From an uncultured Methylococcales bacterium (GTDB lineage Bacteria; Pseudomonadota; Gammaproteobacteria; Methylococcales; Methylomonadaceae): a stretch of 51,552 nt of DNA. Within the stretch, counting starts at the first letter, position 1; each line of letters opens with the position of its first letter. The notes under the pieces are model-generated. The model was given only the letters and a program-made list of their open reading frames with translations, had not been told where the DNA came from and ran no database searches. Position numbers and translations under genes: made by a program. The stretch is from the NCBI GenBank assembly GCA_903902705.1, contig CAIUVX010000133.1, forward strand, positions 1 to 51,552. The letters run 5' to 3'. Shown piece by piece: positions 41,634-51,165 of the stretch.

Positions 41634-42746
41634 CTAATGCAGCAAAAACAACAAACTCACCATGCTCCATGATACCGCTGCGGCGGCTGGAATGGTAAAA
41701 ACCCATGCCCAGACAATTCGCTCGATGACGGTCAGTTTTAGCGCGTGCGGATTTTTGGCAAAACCAACGCCCATAATCGCGGTTGAAATGCTGTGGGTGG
41801 TAGACACTGGCATACCAAAATGGGCGGCGATTAATAAGATGGTCGCTGAACTGGTTTCTGCGGCAAAACCGTTTATCGGGTGTAATTTGACCATTTTGTG
41901 ACCGAGGGTTCTGATAATACGCCATCCGCCTACGGATGTGCCAAGTGCCATGACAAAGGCGCAACTGAAGATAATCCACGCATCGATGTCTTTTTCGCCG
42001 CCATCGGGGCGTAAAAATTCAGCCCATTGCGGCAACTGATCGAGTGTACCCGCGCTGTTAGCGGTAAAAATGGCTAAGGCAATGATGCCCATGGTTTTTT
42101 GCGCATCGTTGCTACCATGTGCAAAGCCCATATAAGCCGCTGATAAAAGTTGGGCTTTTCCAAACACGGTATTAACCCATTTTGGACGCGCTAGTCGCGC
42201 CATGACACCGCCAGCGGAATTCATGCTGCTTATGATAGCCATTAAAGCCCCCATGATAATGACACCTAAGATAAAACCCGCAATCGGCGAGCTAATCATG
42301 GGAATAACCACTTTCCACAATAGACCTTTGTTTTCCGTCCAGACGACTGCTGTTTTTGACCAGATTAAAACATCAAAATTGTTGTTGCCTGCGGCGAGTG
42401 CTGCACCGCATAAACCACCGATTAACGCATGACTGGAAGAGGAGGGTAGACCCAATGCCCAAGTGATGAGATTCCAAATAATTGCACCAGCTAATGCACA
42501 GATTAATACTTCGGAAGAGATAGTCACTAAGCCCGTATCAACTAAGCCAGAGGAAATGGTTTTGGCAACGGCTGTACCCGAAAATGCACCCACTAAATTG
42601 GTGACGGCGGCGAGCATGATGGCTTGTGTTGGCGTTAATACTTTGGTGGCAACCACGGTGGCAATAGAGTTAGCGGTGTCGTGGAATCCGTTGATAAACT
42701 CGAATACCAGTGCTACCAGAATGACAAGCAAGAGTAAGATCAGCAT
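41634..42746 (-). CDS. pit: PiT-family inorganic phosphate transporter
   Basis: This is a low-affinity phosphate symporter of the PiT family. The 370-residue, about ten-helix protein contains the two signature repeats of the family: EFINGFHDTANSIATVVATKVL near the N-terminus, and AYMGFAHGSNDAQKTMGIIAL in the second half. GLPSSSSHALIGGLCGA and MPVSTTHSISTAIMGVG are the paired reentrant segments. The DUF47 gene lies 10 bases upstream on the same strand, a conserved pairing. The short length resembles PitA-like proteins without the long central loop. Confidence 0.95.
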   Translation of the reverse strand: MLILLLLVILVALVFEFINGFHDTANSIATVVATKVLTPTQAIMLAAVTNLVGAFSGTAVAKTISSGLVDTGLVTISSEVLICALAGAIIWNLITWALGLPSSSSHALIGGLCGAALAAGNNNFDVLIWSKTAVVWTENKGLLWKVVIPMISSPIAGFILGVIIMGALMAIISSMNSAGGVMARLARPKWVNTVFGKAQLLSAAYMGFAHGSNDAQKTMGIIALAIFTANSAGTLDQLPQWAEFLRPDGGEKDIDAWIIFSCAFVMALGTSVGGWRIIRTLGHKMVKLHPINGFAAETSSATILLIAAHFGMPVSTTHSISTAIMGVGFAKNPHALKLTVIERIVWAWVFTIPAAAAVSWSMVSLLFLLH

Positions 42747-42756
42747 AAAAATCCTT

Positions 42757-43386
42757 TTATGAGTTTTTTAAGGCGATGTGGTAAACGACATTACCCGCAT
42801 TACGGCAGCGTTCAATAGCTTTTTCGAGGATTTCAAACAAGTCCATTTTTACCAGATAACGAATCGGATCAGTTTCATTGGTATAGGCATCTCGATAAAG
42901 CTCAAGTATATGAAGATCCGCTTTCGCTTCAATAGCTTTCAACTGATCGTTTAATTTTTTGATTTTATCCAAATCCATGCCTTTGCGTAATAGTCCGACC
43001 ATTTGTTCCAAAACTATACAGGCTTGTTCTAGCATTTCAGCGCGGCTGACAAAATTCACATCACCAATACGCTCCAAGGCGAGTGTATAGCGTTCGGCAA
43101 ATTTTTCGATGATTTTTGGGATTTTGTACAGCGCACCGTTAAGAGCTTCAATATCTTCACGGTCGAGTACGGTAACAAAAGTGTTGACTAATTCTTCGCT
43201 GATTTGTGCGAATAACTCCTTTTCTTGGCGACGCGCCTGTTTCAATTTTTCTAAGAATTGTTGTGTCGCTGGCGTACTAAGAATCTCGATTAATACGCTA
43301 GCCGACAAACGAGCTGATTCGGCACTGGCTTCCAGTAAGCCGTAGAATTTATCGCCTTTGCCGAAGATGGTTTGCAATGAGAACAT
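42757..43386 (-). CDS. DUF47 (PhoU-like) phosphate-transport accessory protein
   Basis: The 209-residue helical protein of the DUF47/TIGR00153 family usually sits beside PiT transporters and is thought to modulate them. Hallmarks are MFSLQTIFGKGDKFYGLLEASAE at the start, repeated helices (FAERYTLALERIGDVNF, LEQACIVLEQMVGLL) and PIRYLVKMDLFEILEKAIERCRNAGNVV near the end. It is first in the two-gene operon with pit. The 220-base gap to 43610 contains no gene; near 43498 a TTCGACAAGCTCAC string recalls a similar sequence at 51180-51200. Confidence 0.92.
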   Translation of the reverse strand: MFSLQTIFGKGDKFYGLLEASAESARLSASVLIEILSTPATQQFLEKLKQARRQEKELFAQISEELVNTFVTVLDREDIEALNGALYKIPKIIEKFAERYTLALERIGDVNFVSRAEMLEQACIVLEQMVGLLRKGMDLDKIKKLNDQLKAIEAKADLHILELYRDAYTNETDPIRYLVKMDLFEILEKAIERCRNAGNVVYHIALKNS

Positions 43387-43609
43387 GGTGTTTCCTTTTT
43401 ATGAGCTATAAGGCGTTTGTTACGCAGTGAAAAAAACTTTTATTTAAGGAGTTAAAGGCATGGTATAGCTAACGCAGTATTTGTGATTAAAAAACCGTTC
43501 GACAAGCTCACAGTTTACCACGAGCGGTATCATTTTATTTTGCGTGTTACTCTAGTCGGCATAGAATGCTGCACAATACCTCCCACGCTAGCCTATTAAG
43601 TAACCCATC

Positions 43610-44205
43610 ATGCAAACACATAACGATAAACCCACCGATGACGACGGGTTAATGCAGCAAGCCTTTATTAATAGTATTGCCGAGATTATCAAAGACTGCA
43701 CCCCACCGAAAGGCATTGCCCTTAATGGCTATTGGGGAACGGGTAAAACCAGTGCCTTATTGCAATTGTATAAGGCATTAACGGGCGTTTCACTCAAAGA
43801 AAAAATTCCTAAAACGTCACCAGTCATTCCTATATGGTTTGAAGCGTGGCGTTATCAACATGAAGCCATGCCGATTGTCGCGTTATTACATGAAATCCGC
43901 GCCGCGTTTAGTTTGTGGAATAAAGTATTGGAAAAATCAGGCGACACGCTCGGCATTACCTTTTTAGGTATTTTAGGCGCGTTTGATGAAACTATTAAAG
44001 CCGCCAGTGGTGGGGTGATGTCGCCTAAATTTGGAGACCTACCATGAGTATGAAAAAGAGCGTTATCGTACTCACTTAGCCAATCAAGACCTCAGTAATT
44101 TATTAGAGCAAGCGATAGAAACCGCCTTAGGCAAGAATAAAAAGCTGGTGATTTTTATCGATGATTTAGATCGTTGTCATTCTGAACCTGAAGCGGCGTT
44201 AAAGA
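43610..44205 (+). pseudogene. KAP-family P-loop NTPase, frameshifted and truncated
   Basis: KAP NTPases are large membrane-associated ATPases often found in accessory or defence regions. The intact start has Walker A GYWGTGKTS (residues 40-48) and VIPIWFEAWRYQ, typical of the family. The first frame ends at 44047; the Walker B part KKLVIFIDDLDRCHSEPEAAL continues in another frame from about 44031, so a frameshift lies near 44040. Similarity ends at about 44205, where the neighbouring restriction-modification gene begins on the opposite strand. The C-terminal half is missing. Confidence 0.88.
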
Positions 44206-47205
44206 ATTACTCTCAGTTCTTAATAATTCAACTATTCTCACCGTTTCTACTGACACAGTACAAACGCGGCTTAATAACTCAATCACCTGCTCTTTATAAT
44301 CGGCAAAACGATAGGTATTAAACTGTTCGGCAATCATTGCATCCTTTGGTTTTTTTTCTTTGTATTGGTCTAATACCCACTCTAACGCGCTACGGTTGCC
44401 CAGTTTGTAATCCCACGCGGCGGCAGGTATTTCGCTTAACGTGGTGTTATCATCAATAAAAATTAAACCTTGCTCTTTGTCGGCTTTAAGTTTTGCTTTA
44501 GGAATTTTACTTACTTTTAAATTTTGTCTTTTAAATGGGTATAGTTCAGCCGTTTCATAATTCAAATGTAATTCCATTAATTGCTTGCCATAATTAGCCC
44601 ATTGACTAAAGTTTTCATAAAACGGTATGCGGGGGAATTCACGCTTTAAATTCTGCTCGTATTTTGCTCGATAAGCAGGATTATGTAGAACAGCATAGAC
44701 ATAATGAAAAATATCTAATTTGCTAAGTGTTTCGAGTGTGGGGTATTTATTTTTGAATTGGGTTAATGCCCAGTTGGTTATGTTGTCGTGCTGTTTACCT
44801 TCTGTATCATAGACGTATAAAGGTAAACATTGAGTGCCACCCGCTGCGGGACTTAAAACATTCAAATCAGAAATATTAGTTAATGCTAGCGTTGAAAACG
44901 GTTTTGATATTCCTGAAATAAAACCGATTAACTTTTGATTTTCGCCAATAAGTTTATTCCACTGATAAATCATGCCATTAAAGTTTTTATCAAAATAGAA
45001 AAATTGTTTTACAAATGGACGATAAAGACTATTTATTATTTTGTTATCTTCAAATTTTTTAGTAATTTTTCTTCCTAAATAAATATCAAGCTCTCTATCC
45101 CATTTTATCAAATGTTTGTCTTTAAAATTCGCGTCTTTCAATGTTGATTTATAGATGCTAACAAAAAATCGAATTTTCTTCTTTAGATTATTTTTATCAA
45201 AATCATAAACCCATTCATCACGTTGTGTGGCAACACCTCTTGAAAATAATCTAAAAATAGCTTGTTCGCCTTTACTTGCTTTAACATTTTTATCAATCAA
45301 AGGTAATAAGCTATCAAAATCATTATCTGTTTGATTAATCCAGTTATTTTTTTTATCTGGAATAACTTTATCAAAATCAATAGACTCTATTTTAGTTTCA
45401 TAAAGGTAATTTAGTTTTTCTTCTTTATTTAACTCATCCGATAGTTTGTGATAATAAATATTACAACCAGTTTTATTATTCTTAATTAAGAATACAATTG
45501 CTACACCTGTTTTTATGCCAAATACATTCCCTGTTAGCAATGATTTATCTTGCTTGTTTGTAATATCACCACCTAAATCAATGCAATAAATAGCATTAAA
45601 TTCTTTTTGCATCGATAATCTAACACCGTCAAAAGCAGTGGCATCTAAATAACTTCTATTGGTAATAAAAGCAATAATGCCTTGTTCTTCACTTATTCTG
45701 TCAGAAGCCCATTTAAAAAACCGTAGATACATATCGTAAACTTGGTTTTTATTCTGAGCAGTACCATATTTAGCATAGGTTTCTTTGATTTTCTCATCAA
45801 TTGCTTTATAAGGGCGGTTAGCATTTTGCTGATTATAATTTTCCTGTTTTGCGTTATAGGGTGGATTACCGATAATAACAGATATATCTCCTATTTTATT
45901 TTGCTCTTTAATACGCTTAGTGTTTTCGATGCTTAAGCCAAATAAATCAGTATTAGTTTCCTTTAACGTGCCAGTATTATCTAAAGTATCTACCCAGCAA
46001 ATATTATCAAATTCAACATACCCACCCATTTTTTGCTGATAAGTGTATTCTATATTGAGATTAGCAATATAATAAGGCAATAACTCTAATTCATTCACAT
46101 AAATATCATTTCTATATTTATCTTCTAAATGTAGAGGGCTTAAATACTCTATCAATTCACAAATATAAGTTCCTGTGCCTGTACAGGGGTCTAAGATTTT
46201 AACACTTTTTGAACTAAGCGATTTCTTAAAATATTTTTCCAGTAAATAATCTACACTTTCAATTTGAAACTTAACTATTTCATTTGGCGTATAAACAATT
46301 CCTAATTTATCTGCCGCTTTAGGATTATATATCCTATAAAAATCTTCATAAACAGTTTTTAAAAATGTTTGTTTATCACGAGAATCATCAATTAACAGCG
46401 CATTTTTCTTAATAACTTTATAATAAGGCTCTATTTTAGTGAGAGCGTCACGACTGACTGCACCTTTAAAAAAAGTGCTTTCAACTGCGTATAATTCCCG
46501 TGCAATATTATTTTCACGGTGAAACTGAGAGTTGTTAAAAATACTGGTAAAAATATCTTCTGTTAAAATATGCTGCAATAACATTTCATTAACGTTATTT
46601 ACGGTAATAGCAGGGTTAATACTGTGCTGACAAATAGCTAAAAAATCCTGTCTTTTTTCAATAAAATCATGATTATTTTGTTCTTCTTTGCTAATTGTAT
46701 CGCGTAAAGTTTTAAGCACATCTGGCAAATCCTTTTTAAAAGATTCAATAGCATCATCGAATTCTTTTTTCTGTCCATTATCATAATCAACAAACTGCTC
46801 TAATAAATTATGTAATTCTTGCTCATTAGTTAATTCTGATTTTAATACTCTTTGTCCATTTTGATATAAAATAGCTGTTTTTTCATCTTGAAAAAGTATA
46901 TTACTTAATGGATAACCACTATTTATTTTTTTTACAATTTCCTTTTCTAAATCAACATTAGCTTTACTTTCCCAGTAACCTTGAATGATAACGCGATTTC
47001 TTTTAATAATACCGTCAGGTCGAATCGTTTTATTACGTTTAGTTTTAAGGCTATTTTCTATTACTAGCAATAAGTTACGTTTTTCACAATAGTAATTTAT
47101 TAATTTAGCAAATTCGCTTTTTATAGCTTGTTCATGGTTTTGCTCACTAAAGTGATAGTTTTTATGAACGGCGTTGTGGTATTGATTAATCGCTTGAATG
47201 GACAT
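44155..47205 (-). CDS. type ISP-like restriction-modification enzyme
   Basis: This large single protein (1016 residues) joins a predicted nuclease and N6-adenine methyltransferase. The N-terminal PD-(D/E)xK pattern is Asp64 in RPDGII with Glu79-Ser-Lys81. Motif I DPCTGTGTY is near 337 and motif IV GNPPY near 445. The C-terminal half is the recognition-like region. No helicase part is visible, so the architecture is closer to type IIG or a helicase-less ISP enzyme. The gene is AT-rich. Roughly the last 17 codons (44155-44205) read antisense through the KAP remnant, so the native C-terminus probably was lost by the junction. A small gene lies 9 bases upstream. Confidence 0.85.
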   Translation of the reverse strand: MSIQAINQYHNAVHKNYHFSEQNHEQAIKSEFAKLINYYCEKRNLLLVIENSLKTKRNKTIRPDGIIKRNRVIIQGYWESKANVDLEKEIVKKINSGYPLSNILFQDEKTAILYQNGQRVLKSELTNEQELHNLLEQFVDYDNGQKKEFDDAIESFKKDLPDVLKTLRDTISKEEQNNHDFIEKRQDFLAICQHSINPAITVNNVNEMLLQHILTEDIFTSIFNNSQFHRENNIARELYAVESTFFKGAVSRDALTKIEPYYKVIKKNALLIDDSRDKQTFLKTVYEDFYRIYNPKAADKLGIVYTPNEIVKFQIESVDYLLEKYFKKSLSSKSVKILDPCTGTGTYICELIEYLSPLHLEDKYRNDIYVNELELLPYYIANLNIEYTYQQKMGGYVEFDNICWVDTLDNTGTLKETNTDLFGLSIENTKRIKEQNKIGDISVIIGNPPYNAKQENYNQQNANRPYKAIDEKIKETYAKYGTAQNKNQVYDMYLRFFKWASDRISEEQGIIAFITNRSYLDATAFDGVRLSMQKEFNAIYCIDLGGDITNKQDKSLLTGNVFGIKTGVAIVFLIKNNKTGCNIYYHKLSDELNKEEKLNYLYETKIESIDFDKVIPDKKNNWINQTDNDFDSLLPLIDKNVKASKGEQAIFRLFSRGVATQRDEWVYDFDKNNLKKKIRFFVSIYKSTLKDANFKDKHLIKWDRELDIYLGRKITKKFEDNKIINSLYRPFVKQFFYFDKNFNGMIYQWNKLIGENQKLIGFISGISKPFSTLALTNISDLNVLSPAAGGTQCLPLYVYDTEGKQHDNITNWALTQFKNKYPTLETLSKLDIFHYVYAVLHNPAYRAKYEQNLKREFPRIPFYENFSQWANYGKQLMELHLNYETAELYPFKRQNLKVSKIPKAKLKADKEQGLIFIDDNTTLSEIPAAAWDYKLGNRSALEWVLDQYKEKKPKDAMIAEQFNTYRFADYKEQVIELLSRVCTVSVETVRIVELLRTESNSLTPLQVQNDNDLNHR

Positions 47206-47214
47206 AAAATAATA

Positions 47215-47460
47215 TTAAAGGTTTTTTAGATAATCATAAGTAGCACTGTAACTACTACCAATAATGTGTTTTTCGGCTACGTTTTCTAGGGCAACCCTAA
47301 GCAAAAGAGAAAGAGGCATATTTTCCAGTCCGAGCATACCTGAGCTATTTTTAGCTAGTCTTTCAATTTCGCGTAACGTATTTATTTCCAGTTTGTAGGT
47401 CATATCATCTAAAAGCTCCTGTTGAGCTTCACTAAGTATGGAATTATTAAGCATTGTCAT
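47215..47460 (-). CDS. small protein upstream of the restriction-modification gene
   Basis: The 81-residue, mostly helical protein is not recognised. It has a central LEINTLREIERLAKN helix and a C-terminal PLSLLLRVALENVAEKHI segment. It ends 9 bases before the restriction-modification ATG, so the two are co-transcribed. By position it could be a controller protein or an accessory factor, but there is no clear helix-turn-helix. The start may be the first or third residue (both Met). Confidence 0.6.
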   Translation of the reverse strand: MTMLNNSILSEAQQELLDDMTYKLEINTLREIERLAKNSSGMLGLENMPLSLLLRVALENVAEKHIIGSSYSATYDYLKNL

Positions 47461-47820
47461 TTTTTACCTCTGCAACAACATAACGAAACTGTGCCATTAC
47501 TAGCCCATAAGATGATTAGGTTTACATGAAACCGATTATACCAGCCATGAATTCATACTATCCGATTAATCCATAGTCATGGGCGGCACTATTACCTAAG
47601 TACCGCCTCGTCGCAACGTTTTATTAGGCATAGTGGCAAGTCAAAAATCGTGTCGAAGCTCAAACATTAAAGTCCATGATGAACCATAAATTCTTGAGTC
47701 ATTGATATGAATGCCGTTTATCATGGCTTTACTCTGTTTTGCGTACACAAGCGAAGTAATTATTAACCTCAGCGGGATAAAACACATTGAATTTATTGAG
47801 GTTACAGTGTGTTAGCCCAT

Positions 47821-47914
47821 CGTCATTCCAGCATGGATGCTGGAATCCAGTCACAAGGATGTGAATTGATTGCCATCCTTGGCTCTGGATTGCGGCATCC
47901 CTGCCGCAATGACG
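47821..47914. repeat. 94-bp inverted-repeat element (CGTCATTCC...)
   Basis: CGTCATT at 47821-47827 and AATGACG at 47908-47914 are matching inverted ends. Inside, TTCCAGCATGGATGCTGGAA and TGCGGCATCCCTGCCGCA are two perfect or near-perfect hairpins, and TGGATT/AATCCA motifs flank them. Elements with a CGTCATTCC...GGAATCCAG layout are common small palindromic repeats in proteobacteria. It lies in the 502-base gap between the restriction locus and pckA, where I see no gene. Confidence 0.8.
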
Positions 47915-47962
47915 GCACACCTTGATACTTAACAACTCCTTATCTCGAACTCAGGTTAATTA

Positions 47963-49567
47963 TTAAGGTCGTCCAGATTCGAGAATCGTAGTCTCCATAT
48001 CAGGAAATTTCTTTGCCATATTGTCGTGAAAAAGCTGGTTTAATTCTTCGCAAGCCGCATGGTACGCTGCTTTGTCTTGCCACATATTTGCTGGATTGAG
48101 ATTTCGTTCATCCACCCCTGCAACGTGTTTAGGAACACGCAGATTATGCTCTGGAAGTAGCACCGTGTCTTCATCATGGATTTTATTATGCTGTATGGCA
48201 TGAACAATATTTCTGGAGGTGGCGATAGAAAATCGTCTGCCAGCAGGTGAACCCATAGGGCCGCCCGTCCAGCCTGTGTTGACTAAATAGACGGGGACAT
48301 GATGGTCACGCAATTTGGCTTGGAATAAGTCGAGGTAGTATTTGCTTAGCAGTGGAAAAAACACTTCGCCAAAATAGGCACTGAAGGTCGGCTCAAAATC
48401 GTGCAGACTGTTGGCTTCGGTGCTGCCAATTTTGGTGGTGTAGCCTGCGGCAAAATAATACGCCGCCTGTTCATCTGTTAGTTTTGCCACGGGTGGCAAC
48501 ACGCCATACATATCGCAAGTCAGGAAAATAATTGCGTCAGGGTGTCCAGCGTGTTCAGCTGGATACACATCGTCAATAAACTCCATTGGATAGAGTCCGC
48601 GAATATTCTCCGCACCTATTTCAAAATTGGGGGTGCGATTATCATCTAATACCACATTTTCCATAATAGTGCCAAAACGTAGCGCGTCCCAGATTAGCTG
48701 CTCGCGTTCTCTGGTGATGTCATGCAGTTTGGCATAACAACCGCCTGCAATATTAAAAATCCCATTAGGTCCCCACGCATGACCATCATCACCGATAAGC
48801 AGACAATCTGGGTCAGCAGACAACGCCGTTTTACCCGTACCAGAAAGCCCTAAAAATAGGGTGACACGTCCTTCTTTTTTGGTAATATTCGCGCCGCAGT
48901 GCATGGTAAGAACGCCCTCCAGCGGAAGCAGGGTATTCATTGCGGTAAAAAATGCCTTCCATTGACAGCCGCCGTAGGTACGGTTTGCAATCAAAATCAC
49001 TTGCTCATCCAAGTCGATGGCAATCACGCCATCACTATGAGTAGAATCACGCTCTGGATCAGTGACAAATGACGGAATGTTGAGTAATGTCCACGGTTTT
49101 TTACTGCCATCATGTTGTTCGCCTCTAATAAAAAAATTGCGTGCAAACAGGTGATGCCATGCGTATTTAGTCGCAAGGCGAATCGGTTGGCGATATTCGC
49201 TATCCTTACCCACATAAAGATCATCGGAGAAAAATAAGGGTTCGGCAAGGTTTTCTACATGGCTCATGACTTTATCCGTGAGCGTGAGAAAAACATCACG
49301 CGGCATTTCTTTATTGACCGAATTCCAGTTAATTTGTGAAGAATATTTTCCTGCAACGATGTATCGATCAGCGGGCGAGCGTCCTGTGCGATTTGTGTCA
49401 ACACAGAGCGTGCCATTTGAGGCGAAACGCGCATTAATAGGGGCTTTGCATTCTCGTTGAATGGCGTGTTCAATAAGCCCAATGTCGCTTATTGGTCGTC
49501 TAAAGCGACCTTGATTACGAATGACCTCGGTCAGTGACTGATTTTTGCTCAAACTTTGTTCTGGCAT
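47963..49567 (-). CDS. pckA: phosphoenolpyruvate carboxykinase (ATP)
   Basis: PckA converts oxaloacetate to phosphoenolpyruvate, the key step of gluconeogenesis. The 534-residue ATP-type enzyme has RSPADRYIV (oxaloacetate site region), the kinase-1a P-loop GLSGTGKTALSADP (near 240-248), kinase-2 LIGDDGHAWG, and GWTGGPMGSPAGRRFSI near the C-terminus. Length matches the bacterial ATP form. It stands alone; 49568-49679 shows no gene. Confidence 0.97.
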   Translation of the reverse strand: MPEQSLSKNQSLTEVIRNQGRFRRPISDIGLIEHAIQRECKAPINARFASNGTLCVDTNRTGRSPADRYIVAGKYSSQINWNSVNKEMPRDVFLTLTDKVMSHVENLAEPLFFSDDLYVGKDSEYRQPIRLATKYAWHHLFARNFFIRGEQHDGSKKPWTLLNIPSFVTDPERDSTHSDGVIAIDLDEQVILIANRTYGGCQWKAFFTAMNTLLPLEGVLTMHCGANITKKEGRVTLFLGLSGTGKTALSADPDCLLIGDDGHAWGPNGIFNIAGGCYAKLHDITREREQLIWDALRFGTIMENVVLDDNRTPNFEIGAENIRGLYPMEFIDDVYPAEHAGHPDAIIFLTCDMYGVLPPVAKLTDEQAAYYFAAGYTTKIGSTEANSLHDFEPTFSAYFGEVFFPLLSKYYLDLFQAKLRDHHVPVYLVNTGWTGGPMGSPAGRRFSIATSRNIVHAIQHNKIHDEDTVLLPEHNLRVPKHVAGVDERNLNPANMWQDKAAYHAACEELNQLFHDNMAKKFPDMETTILESGRP

Positions 49568-49679
49568 TGTTTACCTCTCGTGCTTTTTACGCTGTTATTG
49601 TGAAAGAATATAGGGTTTTAAATAGCAAACATCATACCAATCACATCAGCATTACTGATATTAGTAACAAAACAGCTGA

Positions 49680-50522
49680 CTATAATCTAGCCAGTAATTC
49701 CGCTTTCTTAGTGCTGTACTCGGCATCCGTCAAAATACCTTTATCTTTCAGAGCGGCTAATTTTTCAATTGCACCAAAAACATCAGATTCTTGATTGGTA
49801 AATGGTGCATTAACAACATTTGCTTGAAAAGACGGCGCGGGTTGAGGTTGATGTTGCATTGGAACATTGTCTATAGAAATAATCGGTAGCGTATTGACAT
49901 CAACCAACCCATATTGACTGGTAAAGGTAATAGAACCGCCCACTGATTGTTGCTGAGAAAAGCCACCAATTTGATGATCTAAAGTATCGTACAGCGTTAC
50001 TTGTCCATTGACTTCGATAGCTAACCGCCGAATGGTAGCAAAATACGCATAACGCACATTATTTTGCGCCCCTGTGCTGTTAGGAAATTGCAAACCCGCA
50101 GGCCACCAGTTTGCAGAACTGCCCGCAGGCGGTGGTACAAATAAGCTAACTGCCCCCGTAGACCCCGCGTTATTTTGTTGTTGATTACCGCCGAAGTTGC
50201 TTTGTTGCTGATTGCCTTGACTTTGGGATTGAAAACTGCCACTTTGAATCAAGTCTGGTTGATTGGCAACCAGATTAGCCAGTTCTTGACATAGATTGCC
50301 GACACTGTTTTTTAAATTATTGTTAAACATATCGCCCAACATAATCATGCCACCTCTCATCCATTGACCAGAACCGCCAAATTCAGGATGATTAAACTGT
50401 GCCATTGAACCGTTGCCGTTGATGACTGATAGCAACATACTAAATACAGCATCAGGACTAAAGTTAGTGCGTTGAGCAATATTATTGATTATTTGCTGAC
50501 CTTGCGGTGTAAGTTGTTTCAT
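49680..50522 (-). CDS. SHOCT-domain protein of unknown function
   Basis: The 280-residue protein ends in a SHOCT-type short helical domain (EKLAALKDKGILTDAEYSTKKAELLARL). The first part begins QLTPQGQQIINNIAQRTNFSPDAVFSML; the middle is glutamine/asparagine-rich low complexity (SQSQGNQQQSNFGGNQQQNN), then a proline- and alanine-rich stretch and a beta-rich section (RYAYFATIRRLAIEVNGQVTLYDTLDHQIGG). I chose the ATG at 50522; a GTG at 50534 is an alternative. Function unknown; SHOCT segments are usually oligomerisation or scaffold parts. Confidence 0.75.
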   Translation of the reverse strand: MKQLTPQGQQIINNIAQRTNFSPDAVFSMLLSVINGNGSMAQFNHPEFGGSGQWMRGGMIMLGDMFNNNLKNSVGNLCQELANLVANQPDLIQSGSFQSQSQGNQQQSNFGGNQQQNNAGSTGAVSLFVPPPAGSSANWWPAGLQFPNSTGAQNNVRYAYFATIRRLAIEVNGQVTLYDTLDHQIGGFSQQQSVGGSITFTSQYGLVDVNTLPIISIDNVPMQHQPQPAPSFQANVVNAPFTNQESDVFGAIEKLAALKDKGILTDAEYSTKKAELLARL

Positions 50523-50665
50523 TAAAAAATCCACTGAGAGAAAAAGAATAAATCAGGCGTAGCAGGCTATAAAAGCTATTGCCTGATTTACATTGGTAAT
50601 CAGTTTAAATGAACAGCCCATCAAAATCACTCATAATCTGAAATTGAGCTAGTAGTCAGTCCATT

Positions 50666-51165
50666 TTAACTGTCGGGTACAATTTTTTTTAATTTTATCC
50701 GAGCATCCGCTGTGGTAAATCGCCATTCCATAGGGGATGCAATGATATTGCGATTTTCTTACCATGCTGCCCCCTCTTTTTTTAAAGTGTCTTGATCTGG
50801 AATCCGTCGATCCAAACATTGACGGGATAAGATGCTCAATTCTATCTCAGCCACTATAGCCAACTACCGTGTTTTGGTGTGTAGTGAATTGCCAGTTTTT
50901 CAAGGATTCTTCGTGCTTCTTGTGGTTCAAACGCCTTGTACAAAGAAGCCCCTGCGTGGGTGTTCAGGTTGTCCATGACTAAGGTAATCCTCTCAGCATG
51001 GGGATAGTGAACATCGACTAAATCACGAATTTGCACTGCCCAATCCACAGCGGTTCTGCGGTCGGTCACGTTTACTATCCGTTTGCCTTGTAACGGCTCA
51101 AAGAACATAAAGAGACAGCTCACACCATTACATTCATATTCGGTGTCGTGAATGGGTCGCGAAGC
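50666..51165 (-). pseudogene. IS630-family transposase remnant
   Basis: The DDE transposase C-terminal half is recognisable: FMFFEPLQGKR, VMDNLNTHAGASLYKAF (second catalytic Asp with NLNTH) and EEARRILEKLAIHYTPKHGSWL, continuing after a frameshift near 50862 as MAEIELSILSRQCLDRRIPD and, past an in-frame TAA near 50763, SPMEWRFTTADARIKLKK. The N-terminal half is missing; upstream of about 51165 the sequence is unrelated. So the element carries a 5' truncation, a frameshift and a stop, and is inactive. No terminal inverted repeats were identified. 50523-50665 shows nothing else. Confidence 0.88.
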
